A stretch of DNA of 64,000 nucleotides from Panicum virgatum (taxonomy: Eukaryota; Streptophyta; Magnoliopsida; Poales; Poaceae). The DNA lies in NCBI RefSeq assembly GCF_016808335.1, contig NC_053146.1:39552470-39616469 (forward strand), in the 5' to 3' direction. How positions within the stretch are numbered: position 1 is the stretch's first letter; every line of letters starts with the position of its first letter. Below the pieces are notes generated by a model. The model worked only from the letters and a program-made list of their open reading frames with translations. It ran no database searches and was not told the DNA's origin. The translations under genes were made by a program, and so were the position numbers. Shown here piece after piece: positions 11,825 to 21,089 of the stretch.

Positions 11825-12414
11825 CTACTGAGTGCACCGAGGATATTTGCCCTTCCTAATTGCTTCGGGCCCGGCTTCCTTCGCACGGTGTGCCCTCTCT
11901 CGCTTTCTCTCCCTGTCAGCTTCACGTTCCGCCGCCGCCTTACGATCCACCTCCTCCATCCTCTTGTGGATCTCTTCTTGCTCTTTCTTGCGCTTCTCCT
12001 CTCGCTGTTCCTCGTGCTTCATTCGGCGCCAACATTCTACAGCCCACCTTGCTTGTTGTTCCACAAAGTCCTTTGCCTGCTGCGACTGCACGGTGTCGAA
12101 TCACTGCATTAAATCACAAAGAGGCGGAGGAGACTTTGTCCAACAAAAGTTAGAATCATAACTCAATGTTAGGTCACAAAGAAAAATAGCGTCTGTTGTC
12201 CTGCTACTTTGGCCCGGTCTTTGCCGTATCGCTTAGGTGGATCATATTCGTAGTTCTCACACATAAAAAACCTCATGCTGTAGTCATCTCCTAAAATCTC
12301 AGATTGCATGAACTTGCATAACGAACCGCAGAAGCACATTGTCACATCAATTCCTTCGGATACGGTGGCTTCACACTTGCTCCACGGAATGTAGGTTGAT
12401 CCTGACAAAGACAT
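11825..12414 (-). CDS. MULE-associated second gene, GRF-zinc-finger-like with coiled-coil tail
   Basis: Two exons can be joined in phase: 12414-12208 (ATG at 12414) and 12085-11825 with a stop, through a GTAGCA donor and a GTGCAG acceptor; total 155 residues. Exon 1 carries CFCGSLCKFMQSE followed by MRFFMCENYEYDPPKR, a spaced cysteine pattern like the GRF zinc finger. Exon 2 is a highly charged helix rich in E, K and R (KHEEQREEKRKKEQEE), a likely coiled coil. It is convergent with the dead transposase within the same inverted repeats. The donor is weak and a segment usually expected between the two parts may be missing, so it may also be decaying. Its role in transposition is unknown. Confidence 0.6.
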
Positions 12415-12792
12415 TGGCGCTATAGTGTGGTGCGCCAAATGACGAACAATGATTTCAATAATGCACCTATCGTATACCAAATCGATGCGTGAAAATATAG
12501 GAGGGGATAGAGGATACCTTGCTCTTGCAAATACGCGGTTCCAATCGGAGTTTCCAATGCCCAATTTCTCGATTCAGATGGTTTGGCGAGTGGGAGTTGA
12601 GAAACTAACCGAGAAGATGGTGAAAGAATGGATGGAATCTCGGGGGAAGAAAGGGAGGGGTGTATAAATATTTACGCTCGGCGCCACCGACCTTGGCGCC
12701 GAGGTCTAGGTCGACGTCATAAGCCATGTCGACGCGGACGACACGCTGGCAGATAGCTCGGCACCACAGGACATGGCGCCGAGACGTTAGAG

Positions 12793-12904
12793 CTTGGTGC
12801 CACAGCCCATGGCGCCGACCCTAGGGTCCATTGCCAGAAAATGTTTCGCCAAGGGTCTATTTGTGAAATTCTTTCGCGCGAAGGGCTAAAAAGCAAAAAA
12901 AGGC
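12793..12904 (-). repeat. MULE right terminal inverted repeat
   Basis: Reverse complement of the left repeat at 8526-8637. Differences such as GGG versus TGG in the CCCTGG/CCTTGG segment show that the two ends have diverged, so the insertion is not recent. Confidence 0.8.
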
Positions 12905-13463
12905 GGATGAATTTTGCGCCAGATTGTTCTGCAGCACAATTACTATTTCTTCTGTGAAACAGATATGTTTGTGGCTTCATTGAGTTGGGTCTGATGTCTT
13001 GTTGTCTTTTCTTTACTTGAAGATAGTTGTGACACAGAGGGTCTGGAGAAACAGTCAACTTCCAAATGAACTATGAGGCTCAATTAGCAGGGTAGGATCG
13101 TGTAGCTGATTTCTTTCGACAAAAGATCGTGTACCTGATGAATATTTTTTGGATCAGTTTTCCCCATATTGTTTGATCATTGAAATCCATGAGATTAAAA
13201 GAATATTAGTAAATATTAAGTGAAACTGGTTCAATTATCTATTGCTTCATTCTGATATGAGCTAGTTCCAAGGCAAATAATGAGGTGATTCCAGGAGCAA
13301 ACAATACATCTGCATGTACTTCAATTATCTCGGCTCAAGAGCACTTAGCCTGCAATTGTTTGACTTACACCTGCAAGCCTGAATTTTCCATTCTCTGTAT
13401 CCATTTTCATCTACGATAAAAAAATCTGAATAACAGAACCACAATGTAGTACATGTTGCTTTG
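12905..13463. other. Intergenic
   Basis: No gene or clear element. A CTGCAAGCCTGAATTTTCC stretch near 13370-13390 echoes one at about 8320, on the far side of the MULE, suggesting an older local duplication interrupted by the element. Confidence 0.4.
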
Positions 13464-13465
13464 TA

Positions 13466-13611
13466 CTCCCTTCATCCAAAATTATTAGTTATTTTGGCTT
13501 TTTTAGATGCACAATTTTTGCAATGTATCTACATATATATCATGTCAGGTGTATAGTAAAATCAATGTATCTAAAGAAGTCAAAACGACTAATAATTTAG
13601 AACAGATGGAG
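13466..13611. mobile_element. Stowaway MITE
   Basis: 146 bp with imperfect 24-bp inverted ends starting CTCCCTTCATCC and CTCCATCTGTTC (reverse), both running into AAATTATTAGT. It is flanked by TA dinucleotides (13464-13465, 13612-13613). These are the hallmarks of Tc1/mariner-related Stowaway MITEs. Confidence 0.85.
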
Positions 13612-13995
13612 TATTTGCTTTGGAGAGCGCTTTTTTCTTCAGATATTTAGATGACTTGTTAATGACAAGCTTTTGGTTGAAAAAAAAACAATTATGACAA
13701 TCTTTTCTGCTCTTGGAACCCCTATTTTTTTGGCACAACAGAGCACCAATTTATATTTTTATAAATCAACGCTTATTTTTGTAAAATTGACAAATACTAG
13801 AAACACATAGAAATTGGGAAAGAAATCCCGTTGCTATCCCCTGAGCCCAATGGGCTTCGAGGGGCAGAAATACACAAAGCTACTATTGGACTAACTACCC
13901 AGTCAAGGTCCTGTCCTAACCCAGCCCAGACCAAACACGTTGTCACTGACTCGTGGGGTCCTCTCCACTTCCCGGAACCACAGATCTCCGTCTCC

Positions 13996-14667
13996 ATGTC
14001 CAAGCAGCACGACGACGGAGGCGGCGGCAAGCCGGCAAGTTCCGAGCCTTCGCTCATCTTCTCGAAGCCTCGGCCTGGGCACCGGGCGGCGAATCGAATG
14101 TCGGGTGAAGACGACGTGCTCCTCGCCGACGGGGGCGTGCCCATCCGCCCCCCGCCGCTGGAGGATGCGGGGCTCGAGGACTGCGCGCTCCCGCCGGAAT
14201 CCATCGCCGAGGCCTTCTCCCTCGCCGCCGCGGCCGTCTCCTCCCGCCTCGCTCGCTTCCCCCTCTCCGACGACGAGGAAGACGAGGAGTACCGCATCCC
14301 GGCACCGCGCGGAGGCGGCTGCGTGGATGGCGAGGGACCCGCCCGCGGGGCCGTCCCCGACGCCGACGCCCTTGTCGGAGCCGGCGGCGTCACGGGCGAA
14401 GGCGGCGCGGATGAGGTCGTGGTCGTCGGTGGAGGGCGCGGAGGCGGATGCGAGGACGCGGTGGTGGTCGGCGGGCGCGGGGAAGAGCAGGATGGAGTCG
14501 TGGTGGTCGGGGAAGGGCGGCGCGGGGACGAGAAGCTTGGGGAGGAGGATGGATGCGTCAAGGGGGTCCGGGAAGGGATCAGTGAACCGAGCCGTGCACA
14601 AGGCGGCGGAGAGGAGGGCGAGGAGGCGGCGGAGAGGACGCCGATCTTGGTGATAGATTTCGACTGA
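13996..14667 (+). CDS. Acidic glycine-rich protein of unknown function
   Basis: A 223-residue single-exon frame begins at ATG 13996 (MSKQHDDGGGG). An upstream in-frame ATG at 13831 is less likely because the segment before 13996 reads like leader sequence (CCCAGCCCAGACC). The N-terminal third is mixed; the centre has PPESIAEAFSLAAAAVSSR followed by an acidic patch SDDEEDEE and GGGCVDGEGP; the C-terminal half is Gly/Val/Glu-rich. The ESIAEAF...SR...DDEEDE...CV arrangement recalls a small family of uncharacterised plant proteins I cannot name reliably. No membrane segment or signal peptide is seen. GC content and codon use (third-position G/C) fit grass genes. A GGTGCG donor-like site follows at about 14718, possibly an intron in the 3' UTR. 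Confidence 0.7.
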   Translation: MSKQHDDGGGGKPASSEPSLIFSKPRPGHRAANRMSGEDDVLLADGGVPIRPPPLEDAGLEDCALPPESIAEAFSLAAAAVSSRLARFPLSDDEEDEEYRIPAPRGGGCVDGEGPARGAVPDADALVGAGGVTGEGGADEVVVVGGGRGGGCEDAVVVGGRGEEQDGVVVVGEGRRGDEKLGEEDGCVKGVREGISEPSRAQGGGEEGEEAAERTPILVIDFD

Positions 14668-16461
14668 TCAGCTCGATTGGTGACCGCTGGACTCAGCGTG
14701 GCGTCATAGCTTGGGCCAAGGTGCGAATTTCCTTTTAGCTGCGGTCAGATCTTTAGCTGCTTGTTATTTGTCTGAGTGTAATAGACGAGAGCTTGTGAAA
14801 TGCCTAGCATTAGCGGCATCTGGCTTAATAGTTACTACTAATGGTTTGTGCCTTACTGATGTTTCTTGGTCATTACGCTCCTGTTTTATTTTTGCACACT
14901 GATGTGAGTAGGTGATTGAAATGGAATGATGATGGAACCACTGATCCAACGACCGTGACAGATCAAAATAATTTGGCTGAAAGAACTTTCTTGTGCACAA
15001 TGACAATATATTATGTGTGTAGTACTTTTTTTTTTCTGGTCAAATAAACTTAGTTATCTCTTTTTTTTGGGACCGTATCTGGGCATGTTTTTCATTAAGA
15101 GGAAAAACTTAGTTATCTCTGAGCAAAAAGAGATTTACTGGACTAATGTTAAGAATAGAAATATTGAACTTTTAATTTCAAAACTTAAAATTGTTGTGCC
15201 TTCTGAAATTTCTTGTTATGGAAGGGTAAGTGCCTGAAAATTTTGCTGAACTCATGAAGAGTCATAGAATCTACAGTTTACTGTCGCTTATGAACTCAAT
15301 ATATGCTGTTCCACAAGAGGTGAACTTGATGAAATGATGTTTGCTTGCTGACAAGCAAATATCTTTGCCAAATTGTTGTGTGCACTAGAAGAAATGCCAG
15401 TGGAACTTGTATAAGCTTTTTGGTCAAAGTTATACAATTTGTGAGCTTGATAGCCTTGCTGAAATCAAGTGAAATTGTGGATCAATAAAAAGAAAAGGTT
15501 GCTTTCTTATAAAATAAAAGATTATCCGAAATTCCGGAGTAACTCGTGGAGGTGGAAGTGGAACAGCTTCAAAGGTTTTGCATTTTAGCATCTTGGATCT
15601 AACTTAGTTCTAGTTGTGGGACATCAATCAATTATTGCTTCCTATGACTCTTGTGACTGATGAATGTGTCAGATCAATGTGCCACATCCAAACATGGAGA
15701 TACTGATGGTAGCCAATTAACTTAACCTATAACTTGCAAGCCTGCTGAAAATAGGCTAAGATTGGAATAATGATAACAATTAAGGCTCATTCAGCCTGGT
15801 GATCAATGTTCACTACTGGCATATGTTCTGCACTAGATCTGAGTGAGCCTTTACTTCAAAACAGGCCATCACAGTAGTATTATTAGTTTCTAGCTTTTTT
15901 TCAGAACATGCATGACAAAGAGATCTATGTTTATTGACTCTGAACTTTTAGTTAACACACTAGTTTGCACAAGAAATACAAAATTGTCGATTTTATACAT
16001 ACAAAGTCTGCTTCATCTCCTATTTACGTATTAGTTTTGTTCACTCTGCATTTTTGAGACCTCATGCATGTAACGACATTCAGTTTTGTGTGTTAATCCA
16101 TCTTGACTATAAATAAGTACTACTACAGATCATTCTTGTTATGTTTGTAGTGGATTCTTATTTTACTAATCTATAAAAGATGGGATGGATAATACTGAAT
16201 TTCTTGTCACATAAGTCGAATTTTCATTATAAATGTGGCTGTGAAACAGAGCGCTTCCTTTTTTCTGAGCAGATTGCTGACATGTGGATATATATTGTCA
16301 AGCATGTAAGATGCTTGACGTGGGACGGTTGGTTGAGAGGGATTTTCTTTGTTCCAAACCAAAATGGTAAAATGCAGGGGTTGCTTGGGACATTGTACAT
16401 GTGCCCCTGTGGCTATCATTGTTCGTGCCTGTTGGATTCCTTGCCAATGACAACTGAGGTT
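14668..16461. other. 3' UTR and long intergenic region
   Basis: The first few hundred bases are probably the 3' UTR/intron of the 13996 gene. The rest is AT-rich, with no convincing coding exon on either strand. The plus frame around 16180-16440 is open but has no recognisable domain. Confidence 0.45.
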
Positions 16462-16466
16462 ACTAT

Positions 16467-16606
16467 TGTTGGGATTAGTCCCACATTGGTTGGGGGAGGG
16501 TTGAACCAACTTAAAAGTGCACCTCTTGGGCTAGCTTTTGGGGTGCAGCAGGACTTCCTCCGGGTGTGCGCCCGGTTGGGCCAATTCTCCTGGTTTTGGG
16601 CTGACA
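16467..16606 (+). repeat. Left LTR of the composite element
   Basis: 140 bp, TGTTGGG to CTGACA, directly followed by the primer-binding site at 16608-16621. Its last 60 bp match 18003-18060. Confidence 0.7.
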
Positions 16607-17261
16607 ATTGGTATCAAGAGCAAGGTTAGGTCATCGGGGGGTCCGTTCCCCTCGCCAGAGCTGTTGCTGGTGGTGGCCGGCACGAGGCGGCGTTCATGGC
16701 GGCGGCTGGCGCAAGCCGAAGTTCACCGGCAGCTACGACGCGTTGAAGCTCCGGGCCGTGTGTCGGCTTGTGGAGGTGCGCGGTGGTGAGGTGGAGGTGG
16801 AGGCTCGGCTCCATGGCTGGGCGCGACGTGCTGCGTGGTCGTCGATGGCGGCGCGTGGGCGCAGGCACAGGCGCGGCGCAAGGCGGTTGGGAGGGCTATG
16901 GCATGGCGCGCGTGATGCTCGGCACGGGTGTGGCATGCGTGCCGGCCAGCGGCGTGCGCGGCCGGCAAGGCAGCGGTGGCTCGGCTCAGCAGCAAGGAGC
17001 GCGAAGACGGTGGCGATGCGAGGCCCGGAGGAGTGCCCACGGTGGCCTGTACGCGGCAGCGCTCTGAAGGCCGTCGGGCCGTGTGTCGGTCCGTGCGAGG
17101 CGCTGCGGCAAGACAGTGGATCGTGCGTCGGTCCTGTCTTGGTGCGGCGGGGCGTTGTTCAGGCCGGGGAGCAGCGGCGTGTGTCGCCGGAGAGGAAGAA
17201 GAAGGCCGCAGCGTCGCGGAGGCACGATGCAGGGACTTCCATGTCAAGCTTAGGGGGTGAA

Positions 17262-17664
17262 TGTTGGAACTAAGCTTGACATGAGCGTGTGTGTGCTGTG
17301 TGCGTCGTGTGCAAGTATGTGTGGCGTGTGTTACCAGGATGGCCGTGGTCTGCAGTTGCGTTGCGGCCATGGCGTGTGTGTGTGCATTCAGTCGCGTTCC
17401 GGTGTGTTGGATCGAGTACGGGCCAGCAGGAGCGCTGCTGTGGGCTCGATCGGTGTCAGTTAGGAGGGGCTCCCATGTGTTTGTTGCCAAGTCCACTGAA
17501 ATAACAGGTCAAGATATAGGCGTTCGTCCGGTCAAGATACAGGCGTTCTTCGCCGGAAAATCTACTGTTCATCTTCAACCTCCATCCGTCGGCGAGTGTG
17601 AGAGCTAGAGCGGGCGAGTTGGAGAGGAGGCTGCTGGAATGCGTGTTACTGGGTGGTTCCAACA
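17262..17664 (+). repeat. Second, unrelated LTR-like block
   Basis: Starts TGTTGGAACTAAGC and ends GGTTCCAACA, with inverted ends TGTTGGAAC/GTTCCAACA. It is preceded by a purine tract TAGGGGGTGA and followed by a primer-binding site TTGGTATCAAAGC. The bases directly flanking it (GTGAA, ATTGG) are not a duplication, so it is not a simple solo LTR. Confidence 0.65.
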
Positions 17665-18065
17665 ATTGGTATCAAAGCTGGGTCCTCAATCTCTTGTGCC
17701 CGCGCACACTCGAGTGGTGTAGGCCCGAAGCCCAGTGGACTGTGTGGGCGAGAGGCCTGTTTGTGGAGCTGGTCACTGGTGGACTGTGGTGTGGGCTCGG
17801 TCAGTGCTAAGAGCCACCAATGTGTGAGGTTGGGTCCGCAATCTCTTCTGCCCGCGCACAGTGGTGTAGGTCCGAACCCTAGTGGACTGTGTGGGCGTGA
17901 GGCTCGTGTGTGCTCGTGTGTCGGGCCGGTCAGTGGTGGACCTGCGGGTACGAGGCCCGTATGTGCTCGTGTGTGGAGCCGGTCACTGGTGGACACATTG
18001 GTTGTGGGGTGCAGTAGGATTTCCTCCGGGTGTGCGCCCGGTTAGGCCAATTCTCTGACAACTAT

Positions 18066-19184
18066 GTCTGCACGCACTTATGCTTTTGTTTTTGCTTCGC
18101 GTAAAAAGGTTAATTCGGTTGAGTTTATATGTTGGTGAGCCTCACCCTCTACTAGCAAGGTGGGACAACTCCCTACATATGTTATGATACTTACACTTGG
18201 GTCACTGGTGGGCTTAAATTTATTCTTGTTGGGCTGGCATGTCACAGAATATGCATGGAATTCATTGAATTGAATTCGAATAGCAGTCTTTACCATATTT
18301 TAATTCAAATCTGAATACGAATATTGTTAGAAAATAATTAATTGAATAGTTAGTTAATAGTTCAAATTCTGATTTGGATTCGGATACTTTCTCAATTTCG
18401 AAGTCACAGCACATGGATCGTGAATGGATGGTCGATGGTGCAGATCATCAATTGTATAATTTGGAGTTCTCAGACAAGTTGAATAGTATACATTTTTTTT
18501 TTCTACGGTGAGCAGCTCTGCTTATATCCTCGGAAAAAAGAACAGCTATGCTAATAAGCGGCTCTAATTTCTATACCCCTGACATGTAAGCAAGAAAACC
18601 TGCTAAATTGGGCACGGCAACCAATATATTGAATAGGAATGGTATTTCAGATGCTAACAAAGTCCGATCCATACGGTACTATAGTTGTGGTTCACTGTAG
18701 CTGAGGGGACAAGAACTCGTGATCGACTCGATCAGACAGTAGTTCGAACTTCGAAAACGTCCTATGCCTTCATTACTCTGTGAATAATACATCGTTAACA
18801 TTTTGATCGCCTCTCATTTCCTTCATTTGGTTCATCATTCATACTAAGTCAAAGTCTCAACTCTCAAGCCATTCAAAATTATTGACAGCGCGACGTGGCT
18901 TCGTTAATTGTGTGGTCACAATTTCACGTGAGACTTAACACATATATCTAAGTTTAATAATGAGAGTGTCAATGTGAGTTAGAGAATATGAGATCCATCC
19001 CCATCGTTGCATAATCATAAATGGATGAATGAGGCGAATAATGGAGCCCGGTCAGGATGATTATAAATCCTATACTCTACTCCCCATCAAGTCAACTTGC
19101 AACATGATGTGTGGCGCAACAATCGACGCTAGATCACTGCGTGTATACCAATTTAGTAATGTCATCGTCCCTGCATTGGGAGCC
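18066..19184. other. Intergenic and distal promoter of the Cys-rich gene
   Basis: No coding sequence. The part 19036-19125 (ATGGAGCCCGGTCAGGATGA and following) is similar to 27888-27975. A T run and AT-rich words fill the rest. Confidence 0.45.
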
Positions 19185-19192
19185 TATAAATA
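19185..19192 (+). promoter_or_regulatory. TATA box of the Cys-rich peptide gene
   Basis: A consensus TATAAATA lies 115 bp upstream of ATG 19307, with a pyrimidine-rich leader (CTCTCTTTCTCTGC) between them. This is a strong plant core promoter. Confidence 0.75.
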
Positions 19193-19306
19193 GCATCTAC
19201 CACTGCTCTATCATATACACTAACCTTGCTCCTCTTAGTATAGCTCATCGTTGTGTTATCCTCTCTTTCTCTGCATATATCTTTCTCTCGTCCATCCAAA
19301 GCAGCA

Positions 19307-20259
19307 ATGGCTTCATCATCAAGTGCAGCCGCTGCTCTTAAGGTGGCAGCCTTCGTTGCTGTTTTCGCCATGCTGGTCCTGTCCTCGCAGGGCGATCCGA
19401 GGACGGGCCACCATGCATAAGGTGTTAATGGTTCGAAGTCCAAACCAAAACTGCACCGAACTAATTCCAGTTGCCCTTTAGCAATTAAACCCCACCAAAC
19501 CAATCCGCTTGCATAAAAAACCAGACCAAACTAAACTGCCCGACAGCAAAAACCAAAACAGATCCAAATCGTGATGTGCACTGTGACTCTCCTACCTCTT
19601 CTAGCCTTCTAGGCTTGATCAACGCACTAAGGACGAGGCACTATCGATGCTGCCGGAGCTCAGGAAGATTGCTGGTGCCAAGCACGCAATAGCCAGGCAC
19701 GACCCTCGTTGGCGGCGCCTCGACAGCTTGGTGAGTGACACCGAGCCGAACCGATCCATTCTAAATATTAACCCCAACCAAACCAGCCCATCAGCTCTCT
19801 CAGCCCATTTATCACCAAACCAAATTAACCTAAAAGAAAAACCAAACCATAATATCCGGTTTGACCCCAAACCATTACCAGGGTGAACCATGCAGCAGCT
19901 GCGCATCGCAGTGCAGCACCCAGTGCGGCACCGTAACCGCCACGAACTGCAGCAGCGCCTGCGGCTGCCCACCCGAGTGCTACAGCTGCCTAGATCGGGT
20001 TTACAATGGGTACGAGGCCTGCTGCAGCAACGCCACGATCAACAGCAGCGTATCCTGCTGCGACAATGGATGCTTCGGCGACTGCGTAACTTGCGCACCC
20101 TGCGACGTCAACGGCCTGCTCACGGTCCGCTGCATGGACGTCTGCAAGCTCAACAAAACAGCATGCCAGGCTTGCGAGGACACGGTTAGCCAGCAGTGCA
20201 ATGCCTCTTGCAACAAAGACTGCAGCAAGACCTGCGTGAAGAAAAGCAATGGATGGTGA
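19307..20259 (+). pseudogene. Secreted cysteine-rich peptide gene split by an insertion
   Basis: The first part (ATG 19307) encodes a signal peptide: MASSSSAAAALK, then a hydrophobic stretch VAAFVAVFAMLVLSSQ. The second part, 19882-20259, encodes about 125 residues starting GEPCSSCASQCSTQC and containing more than 25 cysteines in CxxC, CC and CxxxC spacing, ending TCVKKSNGW. A mature apoplastic or defence-type disulfide-rich protein is inferred; I do not recognise the family. In between, the frame runs after SSQ into GDPRTGHHA and a stop (TAA about 19418), then a hAT-like element. The right side has a good acceptor (CATTACCAG at 19873-19881), but I find no usable donor before the stop that keeps the signal peptide, so I call it disrupted. 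If an undetected donor is used, the gene could still work. AATAAAG-like polyadenylation words follow at about 20420. Confidence 0.6.
19426..19877. mobile_element. hAT-like element with a captured exon
   Basis: The inverted ends are TAATGGTTCGAAGTCC (left) and TAATGGTTTGGGGTC (reverse of the right end), both fitting YARNG. Subterminal zones are full of AACCAAACC words. The middle (about 19600-19733) is different: it follows a CCTTCTAG acceptor-like site, encodes LPELRKIAGAKHAIARHD followed by RWRRLDSL, and stops at a perfect GTGAGT donor, so it looks like a captured host exon. Target duplications are not clean (AAGGTG versus AGGGTG). Confidence 0.55.
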
Positions 20260-20674
20260 ACACCCATGCTTGCTTATTGTGCACGCACATCTACATGTTG
20301 ATGTATGCATGTGTACTTCAGTTTTGAGGAAACCAACTCTGTATTACTCCTTCAGAATGTCATGTTTGTCTCTTTGATTAAACGAATAGAGCGTCGTGCT
20401 AGTTTGTCTGTTTAATTAAACGAATAAAGTGTCGCGTTTAATTTGTCTGTTGAACTAAATGAATGAAAAGCCGCTCCGTTTATCCAGTTAAGCTAACAAA
20501 CTTTCAGAAATGCTGCTTCTCGAAGTGTTTGACCTCCATGAGCTTTCAACACGCTTTTGCCTTCTTCAGCATGAATGCAAATTATAGCAAGGAGGTACAC
20601 ATGTAAAAATTTCGGAAGGGGGAACGTAGCTGAGTTTTGATAGAAAACTCTAGATCTTCTAGGAGTAGATCGAG
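20260..20674. other. 3' flank of the Cys-rich gene
   Basis: Contains three degenerate repeats of TTAATTAAACGAATAAAG-like sequence (about 20375-20465) that may hold polyadenylation signals. No coding region. Confidence 0.45.
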
Positions 20675-20859
20675 TGGGTGAAGTTCTTAACCGTGGAGAA
20701 ATACCTTGCCAGGCTATTGCGCCGCCGGCCATTGTGGTGGTGACGAGTTGGTGGCGTAGTTGGGGAAGAGGTCGCAGTGACAGCGAGGATGAGGGCGTGG
20801 CGCTGCGGGCTGATTTCCCTCACTTCAGCACCTCTCTAGATCAAGTAGAGCTAGGGTTT
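20675..20859 (-). repeat. Copia LTR fragment, left copy
   Basis: Direct repeat of 23671-23864; shared words include ACCGTGGAGAAATACCTTGC, TGACGAGTTGG and TTTCCCTCACTTCAGCACCT. Confidence 0.7.
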
Positions 20860-21089
20860 AGGAGAGAACCAGCACTTCTTGTGCTACGCCCCCCCCCCCC
20901 CCCGCGATCCGCGCACTCCTCCCCTTTGATCTCCACCTTCCACACTTGCTACTTATTCTTCATGTCTACTTCTCAATGAACCGATGTATAGAGCATGCTG
21001 CACCATGATAGCCACTTACACACCATCTGACGCAAAGACTACAATATACCATTCCACCTCAAAATAGACACTAGGCCCTTTTGTAATCC

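Larger units (their letters stand above)
8526..12904 (+). mobile_element. Mutator-like element (MULE) with two genes
   Basis: The 4.38-kb element begins GCCTTTTTTGCTTTTT and ends with the inverted counterpart AAAAAGCAAAAAAAGGC. Terminal inverted repeats of about 110 bp share CCCTTCGCGCGAAAG and ATTTCACAAATAGACCC. Flanks show only a degenerate duplication (ATGAAT next to both ends). Inside lie a decayed plus-strand mudrA-like transposase gene and a convergent minus-strand gene. Both subterminal zones contain repeated GGCGCC palindromes, and 8680-9250 is extremely GC-rich with no supported coding region. The element separates the kinase locus from the 13996 gene. Confidence 0.85.
16467..18060 (+). 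mobile_element. Composite non-autonomous LTR element (TRIM-like)
   Basis: The unit begins TGTTGGG and ends TGACA and has a perfect 5-bp target duplication ACTAT (16462-16466 and 18061-18065). The left LTR is 16467-16606; a primer-binding site ATTGGTATCAAGAGC, complementary to initiator-Met tRNA, follows at once. The right end (about 17993-18060) repeats the end of the left LTR (GGGTGTGCGCCCGGTT, CCAATTCTC, TGACA) but lacks its first part. A different LTR-like block (17262-17664) sits inside with its own polypurine tract and primer site. No gag or pol is recognisable. Interior 17690-17990 contains diverged tandem copies of a CCCAGTGGACTGTGTGGGCG-type unit. Confidence 0.75.

Noticed and set aside
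16608..17273. Possible gag in the composite LTR element
   Set aside because: A PKFTGSYDALKLRA stretch faintly recalls Copia gag, but there is no zinc knuckle or other support.
17262..17664. Solo LTR
   Set aside because: It lacks a target duplication and is directly preceded by a PPT and followed by a PBS, so it is part of a composite.
19391..19881. Ordinary intron of the Cys-rich gene
   Set aside because: A good acceptor exists, but no GT or credible GC donor precedes the in-frame stop while keeping the signal peptide; left open as an alternative.
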